A stretch of 60,369 nucleotides of DNA from Acetothermia bacterium UBA3571 (GTDB taxonomy: Bacteria > Bipolaricaulota > Bipolaricaulia > Bipolaricaulales > Bipolaricaulaceae): positions 79,227 through 139,595 of the forward strand of contig DFNI01000026.1 of NCBI GenBank assembly GCA_002375995.1, read 5' to 3'. Shown here piece by piece: positions 50,408-59,160 of this stretch. Below the pieces are notes generated by a model. It was not told where the DNA came from and made no database searches. It was given only the letters and a program-made list of their open reading frames with translations. How positions within the stretch are numbered: the first letter of the stretch is position 1; the number at the start of each line of letters is the position of its first letter. The position numbers were made by a program, and so were the translations under genes.

Positions 50408-51296
50408 ATTCGGAGTTTACAGCGGAGACGCGTTCTTAGTGGAACGGACGCTGAGGAGGCGGCTCGCTGCCTTGGGGGAGGTAGAACGGATTGTCCTTTG
50501 GGGGGACGAGGTGGGCGCCGCCGAGGTCCTGGATGCTTTGGGGACGCCCCTCCTCTTCCAAGGCGCGGGATTGCGGTCTGTGGTGGTGCGCCGGGCCGAT
50601 CTCCTGGCTGGAGATCAACGGCTTATCCAAGCCCTGCGGGGAGGTCCCCCTGATGGGGTGGCGGTCTTCTTCGTTGGGGAGGAGATAAAGGGTCCTCTGG
50701 CCACCGCCGCCGATGAGTACATCCACTTCAAAAAGCCTACCAAGGCGGAGTTGCGGGAGCTCGCGGTGGAGCTCATGCGGGAGGCGGGACTTAGGGTGCA
50801 TGGGTTCGTGGTAGATCTATTGGTGGAAGCCTGCGGTGGCGACGCCATGCGCCTCGCCAAAGAGGTGGAGAAGCTTGCCCTCTGGAAAGGGGGAAAGCTT
50901 CGCCGCGAGGCTATCTCCGAACTTTTCTACTTCGCCGAGCCGGCTCCCTTTGGGTTTCTTGAGGGAATAGGTTGGCGGGATGCTTTGGAGGCACTGCGGG
51001 AGCTCACCCAGCTCCTCAAGCGTGGCTGGGATCCCCAGCGGATCTTCTTCCTCCTCGTCTCTCAAGTGCGGGCACTGATTCTCGCCCGGGCGGCTCAAGA
51101 CGGGGAACCGATCCCAGAGGGACCGGACTGGCTCTGGCGCCGCCGCCTCCAACAGGCCCGGAACTTCACGAAAAAAGAGCTCCTGGAGTATCTCTCTTTC
51201 CTCCAGGAGCTGGATCTCGCGATAAAGCAGGGGCGGATGGACCCAGAGTACGCCCTCTATCTTTTCACTTTGCGGCTTGCTCTTGAATCACCTTGA
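50391..51296 (+). CDS. holA: DNA polymerase III, delta subunit
   Basis: The 301-residue protein fits HolA: VYSGDAFLVERTLRRRL near the start, a central KKPTKAELRELAVELMREAG, CGGDAMRLAKEVEKLALW, and the C-terminal clamp-loader helices LLVSQVRALILAR and LDLAIKQGRMDPEYAL. Delta opens the sliding clamp during loading. The Walker A motif is absent, as is normal for delta. AGGAG precedes the ATG. Its last 32 bp overlap the secD 3' end on the other strand. Confidence 0.88.
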   Translation: MEEPVRFGVYSGDAFLVERTLRRRLAALGEVERIVLWGDEVGAAEVLDALGTPLLFQGAGLRSVVVRRADLLAGDQRLIQALRGGPPDGVAVFFVGEEIKGPLATAADEYIHFKKPTKAELRELAVELMREAGLRVHGFVVDLLVEACGGDAMRLAKEVEKLALWKGGKLRREAISELFYFAEPAPFGFLEGIGWRDALEALRELTQLLKRGWDPQRIFFLLVSQVRALILARAAQDGEPIPEGPDWLWRRRLQQARNFTKKELLEYLSFLQELDLAIKQGRMDPEYALYLFTLRLALESP

Positions 51297-52665
51297 CGGG
51301 TATCCACTGCGAGAGTCCGGTAGTTTCAAGCAGCAACCGCGAGACCACCAGTGCGGCGAAGAGCGAACCCGCTACACCCAACGCCAACGTGATCCCGAAG
51401 CCCTGAACCGGCCCTGACCCCAGCATGAAGAGGATCACCGCCACGATGATGGTGGTGATCTGGGCGTCCAAGAGGGCCGAGAGGGATTTGGCGAACCCAG
51501 CGGTCACACAGGCCCGGGGGGCTTTGCCGATCCGGCGCTCCTCCTTTATCCGCTCGAAGATGATTACGTTGGCGTCCACCGACATACCGATGGTTAGGAC
51601 GATACCGGCGATCCCAGGGAGGGTGAGGGTGGCCCCGAAGGCCCGCAGCGCCCCGAAGATGAACAGCATGTTCACGATCAAGGCCACATCGGCCACGAGC
51701 CCCAACGCCCGGTAGTAGACCACCATATAGATGAGGACCAAGATGAAGCTAATGAGGAGGGCCATGGTGCCGCGGCGGATGGAGTCCGCCCCCAAAGTCG
51801 GCCCCACGGTGTATTCGGAAAGGATCTTGACGTCCACCGGAAGAGCGCCGGAGCGCAGCACCACCGCCAGAAGCTTGGCCTCGTCGAAGTCGAACGCCCC
51901 GGTGATCCGGGCGCTGTCGATGCGGCGGGTACGCTGGGCGGTGCGCTTCAAGTCCACGTTAATGTAGGGGGCGGAGTAAACCACCCCGTCCAACACGATG
52001 GCCAACCGATCGCCTTCCTCTCCGGGGACCTCTCCTTGGGCCTTGAGGCGGGAGATCACCTCGGCGAACTGCTTGGCTCCCTCGCGGTTGAAGTCGATCA
52101 CGACCTCAAAGTAACCCGCGTAACGCAGTTCGGAGTTCGGGCGCACATCGGCATCGGTGAGGATATCGCCGGTGAGGAGGGGTTCCCCTACCAAATACCA
52201 CATGACGGGATCCCCGTTTTCGTCCCGTTCGTGGGAGGGGAGGATCTCCTGGAGCCCGCGGCGTTCGGCCTCGAGGTCGTCGCGGTTGGGAGACGATTTG
52301 ATGACTTTGCGGAATTCCAGCATCGCCGTGGCCCCGATGAGGCGCCGAGCCTTCTCGGGGTCCTTGAGGCCGGGGATCACCACCTCGATCCGACCCTTCC
52401 CCAGTGGACGGATGGTAGCGTTGGCAAGACCGTACTGGTCTACTCGGTTCTCAAGGATGGTCACGATCCGGGAGGTTATGTCCTTCTGTTTTTCCGGCTC
52501 GAGCTGTGATACTCCCACGCCCTCGAGCTCTATGCGCGTGCCGCCTTTGAGGTCCAGGCCGAGGTTTATCACCTTGTCTAGGGGCCAAAACGGGAAAAGC
52601 AGCCCCAACGAAGCGAATACCACTGCGGCCGTCAGCCCGAAACGGATCCAGTTGGCGCGTTTCAT
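51265..52665 (-). CDS. secD: Protein translocase subunit SecD
   Basis: The 466-residue protein has an N-terminal helix, the signature LGLDLKGGTRIELEG, a periplasmic P1 region with RPLGKGRIEVVIPGLKD, and the six-helix transmembrane part (GPTLGADSIRRGTMALLIS, GMSVDANVIIFERIKEE, ALLDAQITTIIVAVILFMLG). SecD with SecF helps preprotein release and uses the proton gradient. secF normally follows secD; here the convergent holA gene lies there instead, so SecF must be elsewhere or absent. It lies 13 bp after yajC, the usual partner. Confidence 0.93.
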   Translation of the reverse strand: MKRANWIRFGLTAAVVFASLGLLFPFWPLDKVINLGLDLKGGTRIELEGVGVSQLEPEKQKDITSRIVTILENRVDQYGLANATIRPLGKGRIEVVIPGLKDPEKARRLIGATAMLEFRKVIKSSPNRDDLEAERRGLQEILPSHERDENGDPVMWYLVGEPLLTGDILTDADVRPNSELRYAGYFEVVIDFNREGAKQFAEVISRLKAQGEVPGEEGDRLAIVLDGVVYSAPYINVDLKRTAQRTRRIDSARITGAFDFDEAKLLAVVLRSGALPVDVKILSEYTVGPTLGADSIRRGTMALLISFILVLIYMVVYYRALGLVADVALIVNMLFIFGALRAFGATLTLPGIAGIVLTIGMSVDANVIIFERIKEERRIGKAPRACVTAGFAKSLSALLDAQITTIIVAVILFMLGSGPVQGFGITLALGVAGSLFAALVVSRLLLETTGLSQWIPVKVIQEQAAK

Positions 52666-52678
52666 CCCCCCTCCTTAG

Positions 52679-52960
52679 CTACTTGCGCACCTTCTCCACG
52701 ATGCTGGACTTGGCGATCCGGACCTTCGCCCCTTCCTCCAGGGAGAGGATCACGGTATCGTCGTCGATCTTGTCGATGGTGCCGTAGATCCCCCCGGCGG
52801 TGACCACCCGGTCCCCGCGTTTGAGGCTCTGCAAGAGCTTCTTGTGCTCCCGCTCCCTCCGGCGCTGTGGGCGGATGATGAGGAAGTAAAAGATGGCGCC
52901 GAAGACCACAATGAGGATTACAAGCGATATCAGCGACTGGGCTCCCTGGTCCTGTGGCAT
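52679..52960 (-). CDS. yajC: Preprotein translocase subunit YajC
   Basis: The 93-residue protein has one N-terminal helix (LISLVILIVVFGAIFYFLII), the diagnostic RPQRRREREHKKLLQSLKRG, then GDRVVTAGGIYGTI and a small beta tail. YajC associates with SecDF. It lies 4 bp after the unknown membrane protein gene and 13 bp before secD, a clear operon. Confidence 0.95.
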   Translation of the reverse strand: MPQDQGAQSLISLVILIVVFGAIFYFLIIRPQRRREREHKKLLQSLKRGDRVVTAGGIYGTIDKIDDDTVILSLEEGAKVRIAKSSIVEKVRK

Positions 52961-52964
52961 ATCA

Positions 52965-53456
52965 TCACCTCTTTCCCTTTATTATCCGAACGAGCCCCAA
53001 GCCCACATAGGCCGAGGCCACGCAAATTATTATCACACTCCATATGAGGAGTCCTGTCCCCCTCAACCCTTTGGCCACCGCTATCCATTGGTGCACCAAA
53101 ACGAAGATGACGAACCACAGTATAGCGTAAAGGAAAGCCGCGATCGACCGTGGGGCGCGGTGGGCGGCGAGATCGAGGGAAACGGCGAGGAGAGGGAGGG
53201 CGAGCCAAAGGTATAAGGCCCACACGGCCCGCGCGAAGCCCAAACCCAGGAAAAGGAGGGCATGTCCAGGAAGAAGACCCAAGAGGTTCTTGCGCACCAC
53301 CTCTCGGCGGAAGCCCCGCCGTTCACGCCAAAGCCAATAGAACCAAAGCCCGATAAGTTCCGCGCCAGCCAGGGCGCGAAGGTAAAGGGGAACAGGGGTG
53401 AGTGCTGCAGCCAAAAGGAAAAGAAACAGAACCAACGGAGCTGTGACGACGCTCAT
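52965..53456 (-). CDS. Hypothetical integral membrane protein
   Basis: The 163-residue protein has about five predicted helices (LVLFLFLLAAALTPVPLYL, ALLFLGLGFARAVWALYLWL, FLYAILWFVIFVLVHQW and others) linked by short basic loops such as RERRGFRREVVRKN. I do not recognise a family. GGAGGGAAG lies just before the ATG. It sits between mgtE and yajC on one strand, 33 bp and 4 bp away, so it is co-expressed with the Sec genes. Confidence 0.7.
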   Translation of the reverse strand: MSVVTAPLVLFLFLLAAALTPVPLYLRALAGAELIGLWFYWLWRERRGFRREVVRKNLLGLLPGHALLFLGLGFARAVWALYLWLALPLLAVSLDLAAHRAPRSIAAFLYAILWFVIFVLVHQWIAVAKGLRGTGLLIWSVIIICVASAYVGLGLVRIIKGKR

Positions 53457-53489
53457 CTTCCCTCCGCAGAGGCTCTTTTGATTCCTCGC

Positions 53490-54815
53490 CTAAAGTACGG
53501 AACGGAAAACATATCCCAGTCCCAAAAGGAGGAAGAATCCCAAGGTATCAGTGAAGGTGGTGAGGATCACCGAGGAGGCCAGGGCCGGGTCCAACCCCAG
53601 CGCCCGCAGCCCTAGAGGAATGGAGGCCCCCACCAGCCCCGCGATCACCATGTTTCCCACCATGGCCAAAAAGGCCACCAGCCCCAGGTACGGGTTGTGT
53701 TTCCACCCATACGCCACCGCTCCCACCACCACCCCCACCGCCAGACCGTTTAAGAGCCCAAGGAGGACTTCCTTCGCCAGGATCCGAGCCCCCTTTCCCG
53801 GGGGAACCTCCCCCAGGGCAACGCCCCGGGTGACGATGGTCACCGTCTGCATCCCCGCGTTCCCCCCCTGACCTGCCACCACCGGCATGAAGATGGCCAG
53901 GGCGGAGATCTTGGCGATCACCCCCTCAAACGCCCCCACCACCGAGGCCGCCAGGAACGCCGTGGCCAGGTTTATGTACAGCCAGGGAAGCCGCATCCGC
54001 AGGGACTCGTACCAGGGGGTATCCACCCGCTCCTGGCGGGGGACGTTGGCCATTTTGTACATGTCCTCGGTGGCCTCGTCAGTGAGGACATCGAGGATGT
54101 CGTCCACGGTGACGATGCCGAGGATCCTTTTTTCTTCGTCCACCACCGGGAACGCCAGGTACCCGTATTTATCGAAGGCCTGGACCACCTCTTCGGCGGA
54201 CATGTCGGGAGAGAGGGTTACCACCTCGGGGCGCATGATCTCACGAATGGGGGTATCGGGCCGGGCGAAGACCAGGTCCCGCAGCGATAGCACCCCGAGC
54301 AGCCTCCCTTCTCTGTCCACGACGTACACGTAGTAGACCGTCTCCGCCTCTTCGGCCACCTTGCGCAAGCGTTCGATGGCTTCCTGGGCGGTGATGTCGG
54401 CGGGGAGGGCCACGTACTCGGGGGACATGAGCCCCCCGGCGGTATCCGGGGGATAGGCCAAAAGCCTCTGGAGTACCTGGGCCTTCTCGCGATCCAGGGA
54501 TCGCAGATGTTCCAGGATCTCTTCCACCTGATCCCGGGGGAACTCCTCCAGCACATCCACGGCGTCGTCGGGTTCCATCCGGGAGATGATGGCCGTGGCC
54601 TCCTCATCGGGAAGCTCCTCCAGGAGCTCAGCGGCCTCATTTGGGTCCATCTCCTCCAGAGAATCGGCGGCGGCGCGGACCTTGTAGAGCTCCCGCAGGA
54701 GGCGTACGGCCTCGGCGTCGGGTAGCTCGTGCAGGAGCTCTGCCAGCTCGGCAGGATGGCGTTTAGCGAGTTCCTCGGGATCGAGGGACATGGTCCCCGC
54801 TTTGCGCTCCGCCAT
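53490..54815 (-). CDS. mgtE: Magnesium transporter MgtE
   Basis: The 441-residue protein has all MgtE parts. The N-terminal superhelical domain spans about residues 10-130 (HPAELAELLHELP, DAVDVLEEFP). A CBS pair spans about 135-260 (GGLMSPEYVALP, DKYGYLAFPVVDEEKRILGIVTVDDILDVL). The five-helix channel domain includes MPVVAGQGGNAGMQTVTIVTRGVA. Cytoplasmic domains sense Mg and gate the channel. A second ATG (MSLDPEEL, 8 codons in) is possible. TATATT lies 10 nt before the first ATG. Confidence 0.93.
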   Translation of the reverse strand: MAERKAGTMSLDPEELAKRHPAELAELLHELPDAEAVRLLRELYKVRAAADSLEEMDPNEAAELLEELPDEEATAIISRMEPDDAVDVLEEFPRDQVEEILEHLRSLDREKAQVLQRLLAYPPDTAGGLMSPEYVALPADITAQEAIERLRKVAEEAETVYYVYVVDREGRLLGVLSLRDLVFARPDTPIREIMRPEVVTLSPDMSAEEVVQAFDKYGYLAFPVVDEEKRILGIVTVDDILDVLTDEATEDMYKMANVPRQERVDTPWYESLRMRLPWLYINLATAFLAASVVGAFEGVIAKISALAIFMPVVAGQGGNAGMQTVTIVTRGVALGEVPPGKGARILAKEVLLGLLNGLAVGVVVGAVAYGWKHNPYLGLVAFLAMVGNMVIAGLVGASIPLGLRALGLDPALASSVILTTFTDTLGFFLLLGLGYVFRSVL

Positions 54816-54825
54816 GACAAATGCG

Positions 54826-54831
54826 AATATA
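54826..54831 (-). promoter_or_regulatory. -10 box close to the mgtE start
   Basis: TATATT lies 10 nt before the mgtE ATG on the minus strand, placing the transcript start within about 4 nt of the codon. The -35 (TGGGTA, 17 nt further) is weak. Confidence 0.45.
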
Positions 54832-54865
54832 CCGAAAGAGAAAAGGTTTACCCAGGAGGTGCGAT

Positions 54866-56266
54866 TTGCGTCTCTGGAGCACGCTCGAGAGGGGACCCGT
54901 GGAGCTTCCGCCGCCGGAGGAGAAGAAACGGGTGGGGATGTACGTGTGTGGCCCCACCGTTTACGACTATATCCACATAGGAAACGCCCGCCCCTTTATC
55001 GTGTTCGACGTGTTGCGGCGATACCTGGAATCCAGGGGATACGAGGTGGTTTACGTCCAGAACATCACCGATATCGACGACAAGATCATCAACCGCGCCC
55101 GGGAGGAGGGTTCATCCCCGGAGGAAGTAGCCGAGCGGTTCACCCGGGAGTACTTGGAGGACCTGCGCGCTTTAGGCGCGAAGCTGCCCACTTATCAGCC
55201 CCGGGCCCGGGCCTACGTGGACAAGATGATCGAGCTCATCGAAGAGCTGATCGCGAAGGGACATGCCTACGTCGCGGATGGGGACGTGTACTTTTCCGTG
55301 CGCAGCTTCCCCGGCTATGGGAAACTCTCGGGGAAATCCCTGGACGACCTCCTTGCTGGGGCCCGGGTGGAGCTCGGGGAGGCGAAGCGGGATCCCCTGG
55401 ACTTCACCCTGTGGAAGGCGGCCAAGCCCGGGGAGCCCAAGTGGCCCTCCCCCTGGGGCCTGGGGCGGCCCGGATGGCACACCGAGTGCGTGGTGATGTC
55501 CCGGGAGCTTCTGGGGGAAACCCTGGACATCCACGCCGGGGGGAACGACCTCATTTTCCCCCACCACGAGAACGAGATCGCCCAGGCCGAAGCGCTGAGC
55601 GGGAAGCCCTTCGCCCGGATCTGGCTCCACAACGGGATGCTCACTGTGAAAGGGGAGAAGATGTCCAAATCGTTGGGCAATTTCTATTACGCCAGGGACG
55701 TGGTGGAACTCTACGGCACCGAGGCGGTGCGCTACTTCTACCTTTCCCGCCACTGGAGAAAACCCCTGGACTTCTCCCCTGAGGCCCTGGAGGAGGCGCG
55801 GAAGGCGGTGGAGGGGGTATATGAGTTCCTGGCCGAGGCCGAGCTCGCCGGGGGAGGGAAGGAGGTGGCCCTCCCGGAGGAGCTAGCGGGCGAGGTGCGG
55901 CTCCTGGAGGAGAAGTTCCACGGGGATCTGGAGGACGATTTCAACACCCCGGGGGCCCTGGCGGCGCTCCAGGGGATGGTCAACGCGGGGAAACGCTTCG
56001 CCGCCGCGGGCGGGGATCGCCGTGCCCTGGCGGCTATAGCCCAAAGGATCCGGAAGCTGGCCGCCCCGCTGGGGCTCTTTCAGCGCCGGGGGCCGGCCGG
56101 GCTACCCGGGAAGGCGGAGGAGATCATCGGGCTTTTGGTGGATCTTCGGGCAGAGCTCCGCCGGGAGAGGAACTTCCGCCTCGCCGACGCGATACGGGAG
56201 AAGCTCGCCGCGTTGGGGGTGGAGCTCAGGGACACGCCCCAGGGGACGGTGTGGACATTGCGATGA
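54866..56266 (+). CDS. cysS: Cysteinyl-tRNA synthetase
   Basis: The 466-residue class I enzyme has GMYVCGPTVYDYIHIGNARPF with the zinc Cys and HIGH-type motif, PGWHTECVVMSRELLG with the next zinc ligands, GGNDLIFPHHENEIAQ, and KMSKSLGNFYYARD. The C-terminal helical domain is complete. I start it at the TTG at 54866 (LRLWSTLERG), which has AGGAGGT 5 nt upstream; an upstream ATG at 54821 lacks an SD and adds residues not found in the family. It is divergent from mgtE. Confidence 0.94.
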   Translation: MRLWSTLERGPVELPPPEEKKRVGMYVCGPTVYDYIHIGNARPFIVFDVLRRYLESRGYEVVYVQNITDIDDKIINRAREEGSSPEEVAERFTREYLEDLRALGAKLPTYQPRARAYVDKMIELIEELIAKGHAYVADGDVYFSVRSFPGYGKLSGKSLDDLLAGARVELGEAKRDPLDFTLWKAAKPGEPKWPSPWGLGRPGWHTECVVMSRELLGETLDIHAGGNDLIFPHHENEIAQAEALSGKPFARIWLHNGMLTVKGEKMSKSLGNFYYARDVVELYGTEAVRYFYLSRHWRKPLDFSPEALEEARKAVEGVYEFLAEAELAGGGKEVALPEELAGEVRLLEEKFHGDLEDDFNTPGALAALQGMVNAGKRFAAAGGDRRALAAIAQRIRKLAAPLGLFQRRGPAGLPGKAEEIIGLLVDLRAELRRERNFRLADAIREKLAALGVELRDTPQGTVWTLR

Positions 56267-56275
56267 AGGTCCGGG

Positions 56276-56458
56276 TTACTCCTTCTTCCCGCGGCGCTTG
56301 TACAGGTAATAGCCCAGCAGGATCACCACCACGACGATGATCAGCCAAACCCACCAAGGGACGCCCCCCGTTTTGGTAGCGGGTTGCGCGGCCGCTTCCT
56401 GAGCGAGGGCGAGCCCACCGGGTGCCAACGCCAACAGACCAAGGCACCTTTTCATCAT
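56276..56458 (-). CDS. Small secreted/membrane protein, 60 residues
   Basis: The frame has a signal-like N-terminus (MMKRCLGLLALAPGGLALAQ), a short Ala/Thr-rich middle, and one strong transmembrane helix (VWLIIVVVVILLGYYLYK) ending in a basic tail RRGKKE. AGGAGGTGAGCG precedes the ATG, and TATAAT occurs at 56478-56483. The combined signals argue that it is real. I do not recognise a family; a membrane-anchored small protein of unknown role. Confidence 0.65.
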   Translation of the reverse strand: MMKRCLGLLALAPGGLALAQEAAAQPATKTGGVPWWVWLIIVVVVILLGYYLYKRRGKKE

Positions 56459-56624
56459 CGCTCACCTCCTCGTCCGGATTATAACCGTCTTCTCAAAGCG
56501 GACGGGGGCGGTGGCGGAAAGAGCGGGGCCCCTCCGAGACCGGATGTCCCCAGGCCCCGTGGCCGTGAGGCGGGGCGACCCATCTCCTCCCCCACGTCCA
56601 CCGGCGCGGCGCCGGCACCGATCA

Positions 56625-57875
56625 TCAGGCGCCGAACTTGGGGCCGCGGTTGCAGTAGCCCAAGAGCTGGGGCACCAGGTTCCCCGCGAACCTTCCCAGG
56701 CCCCCCTCCGCCGCGGTCCTCTCCCCGAACCGCTCCACCCGGTCGGGGCGAATCGAAGGGCCTACGAACAGCACCGGCACTGGATCCGGGGTGTGGTCCC
56801 CGTAATCAATGGGGGTGGTGTGGTCCCCGGAGAAGCAGAGGTGTACTTCTTCCAGGTCCAACTCCTCAAGGAGGGTCCCGAAGAACTCCCGGTCGATGCG
56901 CTCGATGAACCGGGTCTTCGCCTCGGGGTCGTGGTCGTGGCCGGCGTTGTCGGTACCTTTTATGTGGACGAACACGAAATCGTAGGTTTCCAGCGCCTTC
57001 AGGGCCGCCCGGGCCTTGGCCACGAGATCGGTCTTGAGGTCGCCGGTGGCCCCGGGGACCTCGATGACTTCGAGCCCCGCTGCCCGGGCCACCCCCTTGT
57101 ACAGGGCACCGCCGGCGATGCAGGCGGCACGGATCCCGTACTTCTCCGTCACCGGAACGAGGTGCGGCATCACCGCCGCCCCCCGAAGGAGGATGATGTT
57201 CCCCGGGGGCTTTCCCTCCTGGCTACGGCGCACGTTCACGGGATGGTCCTTGAGGAGTTCATATGCTTGGCGGGTGATCTCGTTCAGTATCGCCGCGGTA
57301 CGACGGGCAGCCTCGGAGTCGTCCAGGGGCTGGGCCTCTGCCACCGGGACCCCGGTCTCGTGGGGGTCGGTATCGGAGACCGCGGCCGAGAGCCCCTCCC
57401 CCCGCAACACCAGCGCCCCCCGGTGCTCGGTGGATGCTTGGAAGAACGCCTGGACGCCGAATTTTCCTAGATCCAGTTTGGAAAGGGCCTCGGCGAGCTC
57501 CTTGCCTTCGGCGAGCCTGCCGGCCCGCCGGTCGGTGACGATGAGCTTTCCGTCCCGTTCTTCCACGGTGGCGAAGTTGGCCCGGAAGCAGATATCTCCT
57601 CCCTTCACCTCCATCCCGATCCCCAGGGCCTCGAACGCCCCACGGCCGGTGTAAACCTCGTAGGGGTCGTAGCCGAAGATGGAGAGGTGCGAGGTATCGG
57701 AGCCGGGCCGAACTCCTGGGCGAATGGGGTCCATGAGGCCGCAGGCCCCCTCCCGGGCCAGGCGGTCCAAGTTGGGGGTGGAGGCGCGCTCGAGGCAGGT
57801 GGCGTTCCCCCAGTCGGTGGGCCTTCCTCCGAGTCCATCGGCGATGACGAGGATCGCCTTATAGGTCTTCTCCAT
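56625..57875 (-). CDS. apgM: 2,3-bisphosphoglycerate-independent phosphoglycerate mutase, archaeal type
   Basis: The 416-residue enzyme interconverts 3- and 2-phosphoglycerate. It belongs to the ApgM branch of the alkaline phosphatase superfamily: ILVIADGLGGRP with metal-site Asp, STPNLDRLAREGACGLMDPI, GSDTSHLSIFGYDP with catalytic Ser, FVHIKGTDNAGHDHDP and FSGDHTTPIDYGDHTPDPVP. All metal ligands are present. The ATG at 57875 has AGGAGGGG upstream. ApgM occurs in archaea and scattered, mainly thermophilic or anaerobic bacteria. It follows hisS by 10 bp. Confidence 0.93.
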   Translation of the reverse strand: MEKTYKAILVIADGLGGRPTDWGNATCLERASTPNLDRLAREGACGLMDPIRPGVRPGSDTSHLSIFGYDPYEVYTGRGAFEALGIGMEVKGGDICFRANFATVEERDGKLIVTDRRAGRLAEGKELAEALSKLDLGKFGVQAFFQASTEHRGALVLRGEGLSAAVSDTDPHETGVPVAEAQPLDDSEAARRTAAILNEITRQAYELLKDHPVNVRRSQEGKPPGNIILLRGAAVMPHLVPVTEKYGIRAACIAGGALYKGVARAAGLEVIEVPGATGDLKTDLVAKARAALKALETYDFVFVHIKGTDNAGHDHDPEAKTRFIERIDREFFGTLLEELDLEEVHLCFSGDHTTPIDYGDHTPDPVPVLFVGPSIRPDRVERFGERTAAEGGLGRFAGNLVPQLLGYCNRGPKFGA

Positions 57876-57885
57876 CACCCCTCCT

Positions 57886-59160
57886 TCAGGACGCACCTTT
57901 CAGGAAAGCGACCAGCTCTTCCGTGGGCACGTATCTCTCTTCGCCGCTTGCAAGATCCCTCACCTTCGCTTCTCCCCGGGAGAGCTCTTCCTCCCCCAGG
58001 AAGAGGGCGTAGCGGGCGCCGCTCCTCGCCGCGGCCTGGAGCCGTTTGCGCAGGGAGCGGCCGGCGTAATCCATATCACACGGGATCCCCGCCCGCCGCA
58101 GCCTCGCCAGGATCCTCAGGGCTTCCGCCGTCTCCGTTTCCCCCACGGGGAGGAGGTAGACCTCGGGGCCGGTGATGATCCGATGACACCGATCGCTCAC
58201 ATCCCGCTCCCCCAAAACCAGGATCAGCCGCTCCAGTCCCCCGGCGAACCCCACCCCCGGAGTGGGCGGCCCCCCCAGGGCCTCCGCCAGGCCGTCGTAC
58301 CGGCCCCCGCCCAAAAGCGCATCCTGGGCCCCCAGGTCCCGGGAGGCGAGCTCGAACACCGTGCGAGTGTAGTAATCCAGGCCGCGCACGAGCTTGGGGT
58401 CGAGCTCGTAGGCGAGGTCCAACGCATCGAGGTACCGGAGGAGCGTCTCGAAGTGGCCCCGGCACCCCTCACACAGGTGGTCCAGGCTCCTCGGCGCGTC
58501 CGCGGCGATCCTCTGACAGGTGGGGACCTTGCAGTCCAGGATCCGGAGAGGGTTTTCCTCAAGTCTGCGTTGGCAATCGGGACAGAGCTCTTCCCGGTAA
58601 GGAAGGAAATACTCCCGCAGCGCCTCGCGGTACCTGGGGCGGTCCTCGGGGCACCCGATGGAGTTGAGCCTCAAGAAGAGCCCCTCCCGGCGGAGCCCCA
58701 GCCGCTCCATGATGTACCAGGCGAGGTCGATCACCTCGGCGTCCAGGGCGGGCTCCAGCGACCCCAGGGCCTCCACCCCGTATTGGTGGAACTGGCGCTT
58801 CCGCCCCTTCTGGGGCTTCTCGTACCGAAACATGGGGCCGAGGTAGTAGAGCTTCGCCACCCCTCCCTTGGCGTAGAGGCCGTGCTCGATATAGGCCCTG
58901 ACCACCGACGCGGTGGCCTCGGGCCGCAGGGCGAGCATCTGGCCCTTTTTGTCGGGGAAGACGTACATCTCCTTGTGGACGATGTCTGTGGCTTCCCCCA
59001 CCCCCCGGGCGAAGAGCTCCGCCCGTTCCACGATAGGGGTGCGGATCTCCCGGTAGCCGTAGAGGGCCACTGCCTCCCGGATCTCGGCCTCCACGTACTG
59101 CCAGAGGAGGGCCTCCTGGGGGAGGATGTCGGTCATCCCGCGGACAGCTTCCACCTTCAT
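57886..59160 (-). CDS. hisS: Histidyl-tRNA synthetase
   Basis: The 424-residue class II enzyme starts MKVEAVRGMTDILPQE and carries motif 1 (YREIRTPIVERAELFARGVG), motif 2 (GPMFRYEKPQKGRKRQFHQYGVE), the histidine-specific LVRGLDYYTRTVFEL and motif 3 (GVGFAGGLERLIL). The anticodon-binding domain follows. It carries a CPDCQRR/CKVPTCQR/CEGCRG cysteine set in the insertion domain that could bind zinc. It overlaps ribH by ATGA. Confidence 0.95.
   Translation of the reverse strand: MKVEAVRGMTDILPQEALLWQYVEAEIREAVALYGYREIRTPIVERAELFARGVGEATDIVHKEMYVFPDKKGQMLALRPEATASVVRAYIEHGLYAKGGVAKLYYLGPMFRYEKPQKGRKRQFHQYGVEALGSLEPALDAEVIDLAWYIMERLGLRREGLFLRLNSIGCPEDRPRYREALREYFLPYREELCPDCQRRLEENPLRILDCKVPTCQRIAADAPRSLDHLCEGCRGHFETLLRYLDALDLAYELDPKLVRGLDYYTRTVFELASRDLGAQDALLGGGRYDGLAEALGGPPTPGVGFAGGLERLILVLGERDVSDRCHRIITGPEVYLLPVGETETAEALRILARLRRAGIPCDMDYAGRSLRKRLQAAARSGARYALFLGEEELSRGEAKVRDLASGEERYVPTEELVAFLKGAS

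Noticed and set aside
54821..54865. ATG-started N-terminal extension of cysS
   Set aside because: No SD before that ATG, the extension is not family-like, and it overlaps the mgtE promoter region; TTG 54866 has AGGAGGT.
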